Shown here piece after piece: positions 54,853 to 62,358 of a DNA stretch of 64,000 nt. Origin of the DNA: Pseudomonas moraviensis. GTDB taxonomy: Bacteria; Pseudomonadota; Gammaproteobacteria; Pseudomonadales; Pseudomonadaceae. Both the position numbers and the translations under genes were made by a program. How positions within the stretch are numbered: position 1 is the first letter of the stretch; each line of letters opens with the position of its first letter. The stretch covers positions 310,001 to 374,000 of the forward strand of contig NZ_LT629788.1 of NCBI RefSeq assembly GCF_900105805.1, in the 5' to 3' direction. The notes below the pieces were generated by a model, which saw only the letters and a program-made list of their open reading frames with translations, ran no database searches and was not told the DNA's origin.

Positions 54853-54870
54853 GGCCGCCTTGCGGCGGCC
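54853..54870 (-). terminator. Possible terminator after the Yip1-family gene
   Basis: Stem GGCCGCC/GGCGGCC with GCAA loop on the minus strand, followed by TTCTCGTT. It lies 39 bases past the stop of the Yip1-like gene. Weak T run. Confidence 0.5.
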
Positions 54871-54909
54871 TGTATTGGCAGAGGTTGTTTTTCTCAGGGA
54901 GGAAACGAG

Positions 54910-55512
54910 TCAGTTGGTATAGACGGGCCCGACACCCAGCCCCCAGATGATCACGGTAAACGCCATGATCGCGACCAGCACCACCAGCCCGACCGCGAGC
55001 ACCGAACTGGAAAACAGAAAACCTTCATCCGAAGGAATGTTCATGAAGGTCGGCAGGCCGACGTACAGCAGGTATACCGTGTAGCAGATGGCCGCCGTGC
55101 CGACGATCATCCCCAGCCACATGTGCGGGTACAGCGCCGCCAGGCCGCCGACGAACAACGGTGTCGCCGTGTAAGTGGCAAACGCCACGCAACGGGCCAG
55201 GCTTGGATTGGCGTCATAGGTACGCGCCATCCAGTGCACGAAGGCGCCCATCACCGCGACCCCGCCGAGCATCGCCAGGTACGACATGATGGTCATCCAC
55301 AAGGCACTTTCGAACGTCAGCATCACCGGCGCGCGGTTGCCGATCACCCAGCCGACCTGGGTCGTGCCGATGAACGCCGAGACAGCGGGGATCGCCGCCA
55401 GAATCAGCGTGTGGGTCAAGTACATGTGGCTGATGCTTTCCTCTTGGTCGCCACGGATCTCCTTCCATTCCTGATCGGGGTGGGTAAACAGTCCCACTAC
55501 GTGATGGATCAT
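54910..55512 (-). CDS. Yip1-family inner membrane protein
   Basis: A 200-residue membrane protein starting at 55512 (MIHHVVGLFTHPDQEW) after AGAGGAG. The opening motif FTHPDQEWKEIRGDQ and five helices fit the Yip1/DUF1282 family. No known function; not linked to its neighbours in an obvious way. Confidence 0.85.
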   Translation of the reverse strand: MIHHVVGLFTHPDQEWKEIRGDQEESISHMYLTHTLILAAIPAVSAFIGTTQVGWVIGNRAPVMLTFESALWMTIMSYLAMLGGVAVMGAFVHWMARTYDANPSLARCVAFATYTATPLFVGGLAALYPHMWLGMIVGTAAICYTVYLLYVGLPTFMNIPSDEGFLFSSSVLAVGLVVLVAIMAFTVIIWGLGVGPVYTN

Positions 55513-55720
55513 GCCATTCACTCCTCTTGTCATTGCCATCGCCCCCCAACGGAGCGCCTACGGGCCAAGGTGGCCGAGCAAATACAGGTCTAAAGACGTG
55601 TGCGACCTTATGTCGCAGTATAGAAAGGACTCCAGCGCACCGGTATGCCGGGCTTAGAGCAAATCGCGCTGTAAACAAAGGGCTTAATCGCGCCAGAATC
55701 TTGAAGGAACCGAATGGTTC

Positions 55721-55852
55721 GGTGGTGAGGGAGCTTGCTCCCGCCCGGCTGCGCAGCAGTCGCAAACCCTCCCGGCTCGCCGTGTCAGGAAAAATTCCGT
55801 TGCAGGTTTGGGGGCGCTTCGCACCCCAGCGGGAGCAAGCTCCCTCGCCACC
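55721..55852. repeat. REP doublet (family B)
   Basis: GGTGAGGGAGCTTGCTCCCG and inverted AGCGGGAGCAAGCTCCCTCG flank about 90 bases, including GGGGGCGCTTCGCACCCC. It lies in the space between the Yip1-like gene and ttcA. Confidence 0.87.
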
Positions 55853-55946
55853 GTAGAGGTGAGTCAATTCGACTGCGGCCCTTCGCCCGCGCCGGGTTTT
55901 TTGCGTAAAATGCCGGCCTTTCGTCACACCTCACGGATTTCGCGTC

Positions 55947-56771
55947 ATGGGCACTCTTACGGTCAACCAGAACAAACTGCAAAAGCGCCTGCGCCGCCTG
56001 GCCGGCGAGGCGGTCGCCGATTTCAACATGATCGAAGACGGCGACAAGGTCATGGTCTGCCTGTCCGGGGGCAAGGACAGCTACACCATGCTCGACGTGC
56101 TGATGCACCTGCAGAAGGTTGCACCGATCAAATTCGACATCGTCGCGGTGAACATGGACCAGAAACAGCCGGGCTTTCCCGAGCACGTGCTGCCGGCCTA
56201 CCTGAAAGAGCTGGGCATCGAGTACCACATCGTCGAGAAGGACACCTACTCGGTGGTCAAGGAACTGGTGCCGGAAGGCAAGACCACCTGCTCGCTGTGC
56301 TCGCGCCTGCGTCGCGGCACGCTGTACACCTTTGCTGACGAAATCGGCGCGACGAAGATGGCCCTCGGTCATCACCGCGACGACATCGTCGAGACGTTTT
56401 TCCTCAACATGTTCTTCAACGGCACCCTGAAAGCGATGCCGCCGAAACTGCGCGCTGACGATGGCCGCAACGTGGTGATTCGGCCGCTGGCGTACTGCAA
56501 CGAGAAAGACATCCAGGCCTACTCGGACTTCAAGCAATTCCCGATCATTCCGTGCAACCTTTGCGGCTCGCAGGAGAACCTGCAGCGCCAGGTGGTCAAG
56601 GAAATGCTTCAGGACTGGGACCGCAAGACCCCGGGCCGCACCGAATCGATTTTCCGCAGCCTGCAGAACGTGGTGCCGTCGCAACTGGCCGACCGTAACC
56701 TGTTCGACTTCACCAGCCTGAAGATCGACGAGACCGCGGCTTCGCGTTTCGTCAATGTCGTCAATCTGTAA
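55947..56771 (+). CDS. ttcA: tRNA 2-thiocytidine biosynthesis protein TtcA
   Basis: A 274-residue PP-loop ATPase/Fe-S enzyme thiolating C32 of some tRNAs. The P-loop is CLSGGKDSYTML near residue 38; Fe-S cysteines are in TTCSLCSRLRRG and IPCNLCGSQENLQR. Length and start (MGTLTVNQNKLQKRLRRL) fit the family. The four tRNAs of this window include tRNA-Arg/Ser, known substrate classes in some bacteria. Confidence 0.96.
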   Translation: MGTLTVNQNKLQKRLRRLAGEAVADFNMIEDGDKVMVCLSGGKDSYTMLDVLMHLQKVAPIKFDIVAVNMDQKQPGFPEHVLPAYLKELGIEYHIVEKDTYSVVKELVPEGKTTCSLCSRLRRGTLYTFADEIGATKMALGHHRDDIVETFFLNMFFNGTLKAMPPKLRADDGRNVVIRPLAYCNEKDIQAYSDFKQFPIIPCNLCGSQENLQRQVVKEMLQDWDRKTPGRTESIFRSLQNVVPSQLADRNLFDFTSLKIDETAASRFVNVVNL

Positions 56772-56783
56772 ACCCGATCCAGA

Positions 56784-56874
56784 TGTGGGAGCGAGCCTGC
56801 TCGCGAAAGCGGTGTGTCATTCAGCCCAAGTGTTGACTGATCCAACCCCTTCGCGAGCAGGCTCGCTCCCACAG
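56784..56874. repeat. REP doublet (family A variant)
   Basis: TGTGGGAGCGAGCCTGCTCG and its inverted copy, as at 47805-47893. Between ttcA and the glycosylase gene. Confidence 0.9.
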
Positions 56875-56906
56875 GGATCTGTTCGTTTCATTCAATAGGA
56901 GAGGGC

Positions 56907-57581
56907 ATGCGCGATTACAAGTGGCTGCACGAATACTGTCTGAACCGTTTTGGTTCGGCGGCTGAACTGGAAGCCCATCTGCCCGTTCCCAAGACCCCCG
57001 CACAATTGCGCAAGATCCGCGACGACCGCTACCTCTCGACCATGGCCCTGCGGGTGTTTCGCGCCGGGCTCAAGCACAGCCTGGTCGACGCCAAGTGGCC
57101 GGCCTTCGAAGAAGTGTTCTTCAAGTTCGATCCGGAAAAAGTCGTGCTGATGAGCGCCGAACACCTCGAGCGCCTGATGCAGGACGCGCGGATCATCCGC
57201 CATCTGGGCAAGCTGAAAAGCGTGCCGCGCAATGCGCAGTTCATCCTCGATGTGGAAAAGGACAAGGGCAGCTTCGGCGCGCTGATCGCCGACTGGCCGG
57301 TGACCGACATCGTTGGTCTGTGGACGTACCTGAAAAAGCACGGCCACCAACTCGGCGGGCTGTCGGCGCCGCGGTTTTTGCGCATGGTCGGCAAGGACAC
57401 ATTCGTGCCGAGCTACGACGTGGTCGCAGCGTTGAACGCGCAGAAGATCGTCGACAAAGTGCCGACCAGCCAGCGTGATCTGGCAACGGTGCAGAACGCG
57501 TTCAACCAGTGGCACGAACAGAGTGGCGGACGGCCGATGAGCCAGATCTCGATGATGCTCGCCTACACCGTGAACCATTAA
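56907..57581 (+). CDS. DNA-3-methyladenine glycosylase I-like protein
   Basis: A 224-residue protein resembling the TagI family of base excision repair. It starts MRDYKWLHEYCLNRFGS; the aspects are FRAGLKHSLVDAKWPAFEEVF, DARIIRHLGKLKSVPRNAQFI and LGGLSAPRFLRMVGKDTFVPSYDVV. The identification is by the arrangement of these motifs. The start at 56907 follows AGGAGAGGGC. Confidence 0.82.
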   Translation: MRDYKWLHEYCLNRFGSAAELEAHLPVPKTPAQLRKIRDDRYLSTMALRVFRAGLKHSLVDAKWPAFEEVFFKFDPEKVVLMSAEHLERLMQDARIIRHLGKLKSVPRNAQFILDVEKDKGSFGALIADWPVTDIVGLWTYLKKHGHQLGGLSAPRFLRMVGKDTFVPSYDVVAALNAQKIVDKVPTSQRDLATVQNAFNQWHEQSGGRPMSQISMMLAYTVNH

Positions 57582-57594
57582 GACGGGGTCGTTC

Positions 57595-57674
57595 CTATCG
57601 CGAGCAGGCTCACTCCTACAGGGGATCTGTGGCGTACACAAATCCCCTGTAGGAGTGAGCCTGCTCGCGATAGC
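57595..57674. repeat. REP doublet (family A)
   Basis: Inverted family A units separated by about 25 bases; between converging genes. Confidence 0.9.
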
Positions 57675-57680
57675 TATTTG

Positions 57681-58106
57681 TCAGGCGACGGAGACTTCGC
57701 CTTCGCCAGCCAATTTGCGATTCAACTGATAGCGCCAGCGCACATACAGCAGCGCCGAACAGAACACTGCCAGGCTCGCGGCCATTTCCAGCAGACCGAA
57801 CACGTGCCGGTTGGGATCGTATGCGGCCAGTGCGCCTTTGATGAAATACAGGTTCACTACAAAACACATCCACGAATGTCCACGGCCGCTGCCCATGATC
57901 ATCGCCGGGGCGAGCACCAGCCACGGGATCAGCTCGACCAGCAGAATCACCCACGGCCGTGCGCCGTGCAGGTCGGCGAACAGCAGGTAATAAGCGGCGA
58001 GCAATCCGGCGAGGGCGAAAAAGCTCAGCAGGCTGAGCACGCGCATTGCCTTGACCCGTGGCTCAAGCCACGCCACCGAGGGCAGGACTTTCGGCTTCTT
58101 CGCCAT
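57681..58106 (-). CDS. DUF2069 membrane protein
   Basis: A 141-residue membrane protein, start at 58106 (MAKKPKVLPSVAWLEPRVKAM). Four predicted helices, with the family segment LLVELIPWLVLAPAMIMG. It overlaps the wrbA stop by one base and so is translationally coupled to it. Function unknown. Confidence 0.85.
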   Translation of the reverse strand: MAKKPKVLPSVAWLEPRVKAMRVLSLLSFFALAGLLAAYYLLFADLHGARPWVILLVELIPWLVLAPAMIMGSGRGHSWMCFVVNLYFIKGALAAYDPNRHVFGLLEMAASLAVFCSALLYVRWRYQLNRKLAGEGEVSVA

Positions 58107-58702
58107 CAGCCCACCAGTTTCTGCGCGGTTTTCGCCAGACGCAGACCGAGTGCGCGGCACAGCGCCACTTCGTGCTGATCGAGACCGTTCTTGCCGTCGG
58201 CACCGGCGTGATGGCTGGCCCCGTAGGGCGTGCCGCCACCTTCGGTTTCGAGCAGGGCCGATTCGCTGTAGGGCAGGCCGGTGATCAACATGCCGTGGTG
58301 CAACAGCGGCAGCATCATCGACAGCAGCGTGGTTTCCTGCCCGCCGTGCAGGCTGGCGGTGGAGGTGAACACGCCGGCCGGTTTGCCGACCAGCGCGCCG
58401 GTCAGCCAGAGGTTGCTGGTGCCGTCCAGAAAATATTTGAGCGGCGCGGCCATATTGCCGAAACGCGTCGGACTGCCCAGTGCGAGACCGGCGCAGTTCT
58501 TCAGATCGTCGAGGCTGGCGTAGAGCGCGCCTTCATCGGGAATGTCCGCGGCCACCGCTTCGCATTCGGTGGAGATCGCCGGGACCGTGCGCAGACGCGC
58601 TTCCATTCCGGCCTGCTCGACACCCCGGGCGATCTGCCGGGCCATCTCGTTGGTCGAACCGCTGCGGCTGTAATAAAGCACCAGAATGTACGGCGCGCTC
58701 AT
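58106..58702 (-). CDS. wrbA: NAD(P)H:quinone oxidoreductase WrbA
   Basis: A 198-residue flavodoxin-like FMN protein reducing quinones by two electrons. It starts MSAPYILVLYYSRSGSTNEMA (phosphate loop); SPTRFGNMAAPLKYFLDG and ASLHGGQETTLLSMMLPLLHHGMLI are typical. It overlaps arsC by four bases upstream and DUF2069 by one downstream: a three-gene operon. Confidence 0.94.
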   Translation of the reverse strand: MSAPYILVLYYSRSGSTNEMARQIARGVEQAGMEARLRTVPAISTECEAVAADIPDEGALYASLDDLKNCAGLALGSPTRFGNMAAPLKYFLDGTSNLWLTGALVGKPAGVFTSTASLHGGQETTLLSMMLPLLHHGMLITGLPYSESALLETEGGGTPYGASHHAGADGKNGLDQHEVALCRALGLRLAKTAQKLVG

Positions 58703-59052
58703 GGCAACAACTCCAACACGTTCTCCGGTGGGCGACCGATGACGGCTTTGTTGCCGGCTTCGAGAATCGGCCGCTCCATCAGTTTCGGGTGCGCAGCGAT
58801 GGCGTCGATCAAATGCTGCTCGCTGAGACTGGCGTCCGCCAGGTTCAGGGTTTTGTATTCCTCTTCGCCGCTGCGCAGCAGTTGCCGCGCGCTGATCCCG
58901 AGCTTGCCGAGCAGGGCCTTGACTTGCGCGGCGTTCAGCGGCGTTTCCAGGTAGCGCACGATAGTCGGCTGCAAGCCGCGGGCTTCGAGCAGTTCCAGCG
59001 CGGCGCGGGATTTCGAGCAGCGCGGATTGTGATAAAGCGTCAGATCGGTCAT
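58699..59052 (-). CDS. arsC: Glutaredoxin-dependent arsenate reductase (ArsC family)
   Basis: A 117-residue protein starting MTDLTLYHNPRCSKSRAALELL, with the catalytic Cys in NPRCSKS. The KAVIGRPPENVLELL C-terminus fits ArsC. Family members reduce arsenate; no other ars genes are here. The stop overlaps the wrbA start by four bases. Confidence 0.92.
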   Translation of the reverse strand: MTDLTLYHNPRCSKSRAALELLEARGLQPTIVRYLETPLNAAQVKALLGKLGISARQLLRSGEEEYKTLNLADASLSEQHLIDAIAAHPKLMERPILEAGNKAVIGRPPENVLELLP

Positions 59053-59165
59053 GGCGGGTCGCTTCTGGCGTAAAGTGGCGGCTATTCTAACTGTGCGGCG
59101 CGCAATCCAGAACCGTCAGAGGCGATGGGTCGCAGGCGCTTTCGAATTTTCACAAGGAACACGAC

Positions 59166-59633
59166 ATGACACGGCGATTGGCAGCGGCATTGACCATTAT
59201 CGGGGCGTTGATGCTGGGGGGCTGCGGCAATGATTACGGGATCGACCAGAACGGCCAGAAGGTTGCGTCCGAACGTCTGGACAAACAATGGGTGGTGCTT
59301 AACTACTGGGCCGAATGGTGTGGCCCGTGCCGTACGGAGATTCCTGAACTGAATCATTTGGCTGACGAACTCAAAGGCAGGAACGTCGGTGTGTTCGGGG
59401 TCAATTTCGACAATGTGCAGGGCGCGGAGCTGAAAGAAGCCAGCGAGAAACTGGGCATCAAGTTCACCGTGCTGGCGCAGGATCCGGCAGAGCTGTTCGA
59501 CCTGCCGCGCAGTGAGGCGCTGCCGGTGACCTTCATCATCGATGACAAGGGCAAGGTGCGTGAACAGTTGCTCGGTGAGCAGACAGCGGCGGGGGTGATG
59601 GCGAAGCTGGAAGCGTTGCAGGCTACGAAGTAA
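59166..59633 (+). CDS. Thioredoxin-like lipoprotein (TlpA family)
   Basis: A 155-residue protein. The signal ends in a lipobox LMLGGCGN. The thioredoxin fold has AEWCGPCRTEIPELNHL with a CGPC active site. It is expected in the periplasm as a membrane-anchored disulfide reductase. Divergent from arsC. Confidence 0.88.
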   Translation: MTRRLAAALTIIGALMLGGCGNDYGIDQNGQKVASERLDKQWVVLNYWAEWCGPCRTEIPELNHLADELKGRNVGVFGVNFDNVQGAELKEASEKLGIKFTVLAQDPAELFDLPRSEALPVTFIIDDKGKVREQLLGEQTAAGVMAKLEALQATK

Positions 59634-59641
59634 ACCGCCAG

Positions 59642-59835
59642 AAGCCCCTCCCCCCAGCCCCTCCCCGAGGGAAAGGGGGCCGACCGAGGTGTCTGAGACA
59701 CCGAGTCGATTATGCATCCGCTAGAGAGGGGCCAGTACATCAGGGATTCAGCGAAGAGCTTTCAAGTCGGCGTATCTCTCGAATATCCCCCAATCAGTCC
59801 CCTCTACCTCTGGGAGAGGCTAGGGTGAGGGGCTT
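59642..59835. repeat. Paired repeat (family D)
   Basis: GCCCCTCCCCGAGGG-type sequence and CTCTGGGAGAGGCTAGGGTG near the right end; arms resemble the pair at 49960-50139 but are more worn. Confidence 0.7.
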
Positions 59836-59849
59836 GGCGGTCCAAGCGA

Positions 59850-60254
59850 TCAGCCCTCTTCCAGCCACCAGCGCAACGGTTTGCCTTCAGCCGGCCAGAA
59901 GCGTATCTGCTCGATCGGCGAAATGTCCCAGCGCTCGACCTTTTCCAGCGCCTGCAGGAATCGCTGTTCCTGCTCCATCAGCGCCGGGGCGCAGAGCTTG
60001 CGGGTCTTGCCGATCTTGCCGAAGGTCAGCTTGTCGCCGTCCTGCGTATAGGGCGCGAACCAATGGTTGCAGCCGCCGTTGCCATAGGCGCGGCCGTCAT
60101 CGCCGAGGGTTACGGTCAGATGGCTGTAATCCATCAGTGGCCGCTCGCCGATCCATTCCAGAATGTAGCTGCGGTTGTGCTGCAGTTGCACCGGCTCTGC
60201 GGCGCAACCGGCCAGGCCGACACCGATCAGCGCGGTCAGGACGAGCCGTTTCAT
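59850..60254 (-). CDS. META-domain lipoprotein (HslJ-like)
   Basis: A 134-residue protein, start at 60254 (MKRLVLTALIGVGLAGCAAEP), with a lipobox LAGC. The META-domain part has GNGGCNHWFAPYTQDGDKLTFGKIGKTRKLCA. Related to HslJ of E. coli, but function is unknown. It overlaps the stop of the upstream zinc-ribbon gene. Confidence 0.83.
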   Translation of the reverse strand: MKRLVLTALIGVGLAGCAAEPVQLQHNRSYILEWIGERPLMDYSHLTVTLGDDGRAYGNGGCNHWFAPYTQDGDKLTFGKIGKTRKLCAPALMEQEQRFLQALEKVERWDISPIEQIRFWPAEGKPLRWWLEEG

Positions 60255-60688
60255 CACGCAGGCTCCTGGCATTTCGGGCACAGGTGCTTGTCGCCAACGG
60301 CTTTCCAGCCCAGTTCGGCGATGCGTGCGGTGGCAGCCGGTTTTTCTGCGGTTTTGCCGAGTTTGGCGTCCACGGCGAATTCAAAGCTCAGCTCTTTCGC
60401 GCAGCTGTCGCAATTGACCTGCCAGGTGTGAATGGCCAGTTCGCCGAACACCGGGCCTGTGGTCATTGCGGTCCACTGGCCCGGCGGGTTGATCAGGTGG
60501 CGGACCGTGTCGACGGTCAGGCGCATGGACAAGTCCTTGCTGCCTTTGAGGGTGACCAACAGGGCATCGCCGATGCGGATCGAGCCACCGTTGCCAGTCA
60601 CTTGATAGCGGCCCGGAACGAGGGCACGGCATTCGGTGAGGGTGTGTTGCGGGTTCATCAGGGTGTAGCGGAAATCGTGTTCGACCAT
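60254..60688 (-). CDS. Conserved protein with two-CxxC (zinc ribbon-like) tail
   Basis: A 144-residue cytoplasmic protein. The ATG at 60688 (MVEHDFRYTLMNPQ) is preceded by GGAGGA. The first half is beta-rich (GRYQVTGNGGSIRIGDALLVTLKG); the second has NCDSC and CPKC, a probable metal site. The stop overlaps the META-domain gene start by one base. I do not recognise a function. Confidence 0.7.
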   Translation of the reverse strand: MVEHDFRYTLMNPQHTLTECRALVPGRYQVTGNGGSIRIGDALLVTLKGSKDLSMRLTVDTVRHLINPPGQWTAMTTGPVFGELAIHTWQVNCDSCAKELSFEFAVDAKLGKTAEKPAATARIAELGWKAVGDKHLCPKCQEPA

Positions 60689-60822
60689 GGGTCCTCCAAA
60701 TATGCGCGACATGCTAGCACGGGCTCGATTGCAGAATGATGCACGCGTGCGACCTTCGATCCGGTTCAAATAGGCCGACAGTCATGGCAAACTGCCGGCC
60801 CCCGAATCTGAAGGAACGGAAC

Positions 60823-61281
60823 ATGGCGCTGATCGAATGTTATGAATGCAAGCGGAGCATCAGTTCCGAAGCGCTGGTGTGCATTCACTGCGGCGCCCCG
60901 ATGGCCGAGCACGCCGCCATGCAGGCGCAGTCGATTGCGGCATCGGCGCAGACCTCGACGATTTCCTTCGGCAGCCTGCCACGCAACAAGGCTGTGCCCG
61001 AAGCGGTTGTACTGCCAGTGGCCGAGCCGTTACCGAAAGTGATGCCCGCAGCAGCAGGGCGCCGTCGTCGTCAGCAGGCGGCAGAACAGGCTCGCCAGGC
61101 ACAACAACCGCTCAACGCCGATGGCAGCCGCCCGGTGGAAGGCTGGCTGAAAATCATGGTGTTTCTGTTGCCGGCGTTTTTCGTCTGGTTCCTGCTGCGC
61201 AGCGGCCATTCGAGCAAGCAGCGCCTGCTCGGTTTCGGTTGGCTGGGCTTGCTGATCCTGGCGTCTTCGCTGCCCAAGTAA
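60823..61281 (+). CDS. Zinc-ribbon membrane protein of unknown function
   Basis: A 152-residue protein starting at 60823 (MALIECYECKRSISSEALVCIHCG) after AAGGAA. The N-terminal ribbon has C6, C9 and CIHC. A Gln/Ala-rich linker (RRRRQQAAEQARQAQQ) leads to two transmembrane helices (MVFLLPAFFVWFLL, LGFGWLGLLILASSL). Unknown function. Confidence 0.75.
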   Translation: MALIECYECKRSISSEALVCIHCGAPMAEHAAMQAQSIAASAQTSTISFGSLPRNKAVPEAVVLPVAEPLPKVMPAAAGRRRRQQAAEQARQAQQPLNADGSRPVEGWLKIMVFLLPAFFVWFLLRSGHSSKQRLLGFGWLGLLILASSLPK

Positions 61282-61287
61282 AACGGT

Positions 61288-62277
61288 TCAACCCTCGACC
61301 TGGTTCTGCGGCGCACCTGCCGCCCAGGTCGCGATGTTATCCAGGGTGGTGGCGGCAATCGCGCCCAGCGCCTCGCGGGTCAGAAATGCCTGATGCGCCG
61401 TGATGATCACGTTGGGAAACGTCAGCAGGCGTGCCAGCACATCGTCCTGCAACGGCAGGTCGGAGCGATCCTCGAAAAACAGCTGCGCCTCTTCCTCGTA
61501 AACATCCAGCCCCAGATACCCGAGTTGACCGTCCTTCAGGGCGTCGATCAGCGCCGGGGTGTCCACCAGACCACCGCGCCCGGTGTTGATCAACATCGCC
61601 CCCGCCTGCATGTGTGCCAGTGACTGGCGATTGATCAGGTGTTTGCTCTGCTCGTTGAGCGGGCAATGCAGGCTGATGATCCGCGACTGCGCGAGCAACT
61701 CCGGCAGGCTCAGATAACGCGCGCCCAAGGCCAGTACCTCGGGATTGGGATACGGGTCGCAGGCCAGCAGTTCACAGCCGAAGCCGTGCATGATTTTCGC
61801 GAAGGTTGCGCCAATCTGCCCGGTGCCGACGATGCCGACAGTTTTGCCGACCAGATCGAAACCGCTCAGGCCATGCAGGCTGAAATCACCTTCGCGGGTG
61901 CGGTTGTAGGCGCGGTGCAGGCGACGATTGAGGGCGAGGATCAGCGCGACGGCATGTTCGGCCACGGCGTGCGGCGAGTAGGCCGGCACACGCACGACGG
62001 CCAGGCCGAGGCGCTTCGCTGCGGGCAGGTCGACATGGTTGTAACCGGCGGAACGCAGGGCAATCAGCCGCGTGCCGCCAGCCGCAAGGCGTTCCAGCAC
62101 CGGGGCGCTGAGGTCGTCATTGATGAACGCGCAGACCACTTCGTGCTGCTCGGCCAGCGCCGCCGTATCTACGCTCAGTCGCGCCGCTTGAAAGTGCAGT
62201 TCGAGCCCGGCCGGGCAGTCGGCGCCGAGGAAGCTGTCGCGGTCGTAGGTCTGGCTGCTGAAAAAGATCGTGCGCAT
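61288..62277 (-). CDS. ldhA: D-lactate dehydrogenase (2-hydroxyacid dehydrogenase family)
   Basis: A 329-residue NAD-dependent enzyme reducing pyruvate to D-lactate. The start MRTIFFSSQTYDRDSFLG (62277) is the family N-terminus. The NAD fold is VGIVGTGQIG, and the catalytic Arg, Glu and His lie in INTGRGG, DVYEEEA and HQAFLTREAL. Its place next to gacS matches the order in P. aeruginosa. Confidence 0.93.
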   Translation of the reverse strand: MRTIFFSSQTYDRDSFLGADCPAGLELHFQAARLSVDTAALAEQHEVVCAFINDDLSAPVLERLAAGGTRLIALRSAGYNHVDLPAAKRLGLAVVRVPAYSPHAVAEHAVALILALNRRLHRAYNRTREGDFSLHGLSGFDLVGKTVGIVGTGQIGATFAKIMHGFGCELLACDPYPNPEVLALGARYLSLPELLAQSRIISLHCPLNEQSKHLINRQSLAHMQAGAMLINTGRGGLVDTPALIDALKDGQLGYLGLDVYEEEAQLFFEDRSDLPLQDDVLARLLTFPNVIITAHQAFLTREALGAIAATTLDNIATWAAGAPQNQVEG

Positions 62278-62358
62278 GAATCCTCCTGGAACATCGACGC
62301 GGGCGGCAATCGCCCGCGACAACTGTAGCGCTTTGCGCGCACCGTGCCTTGCCGTGGA

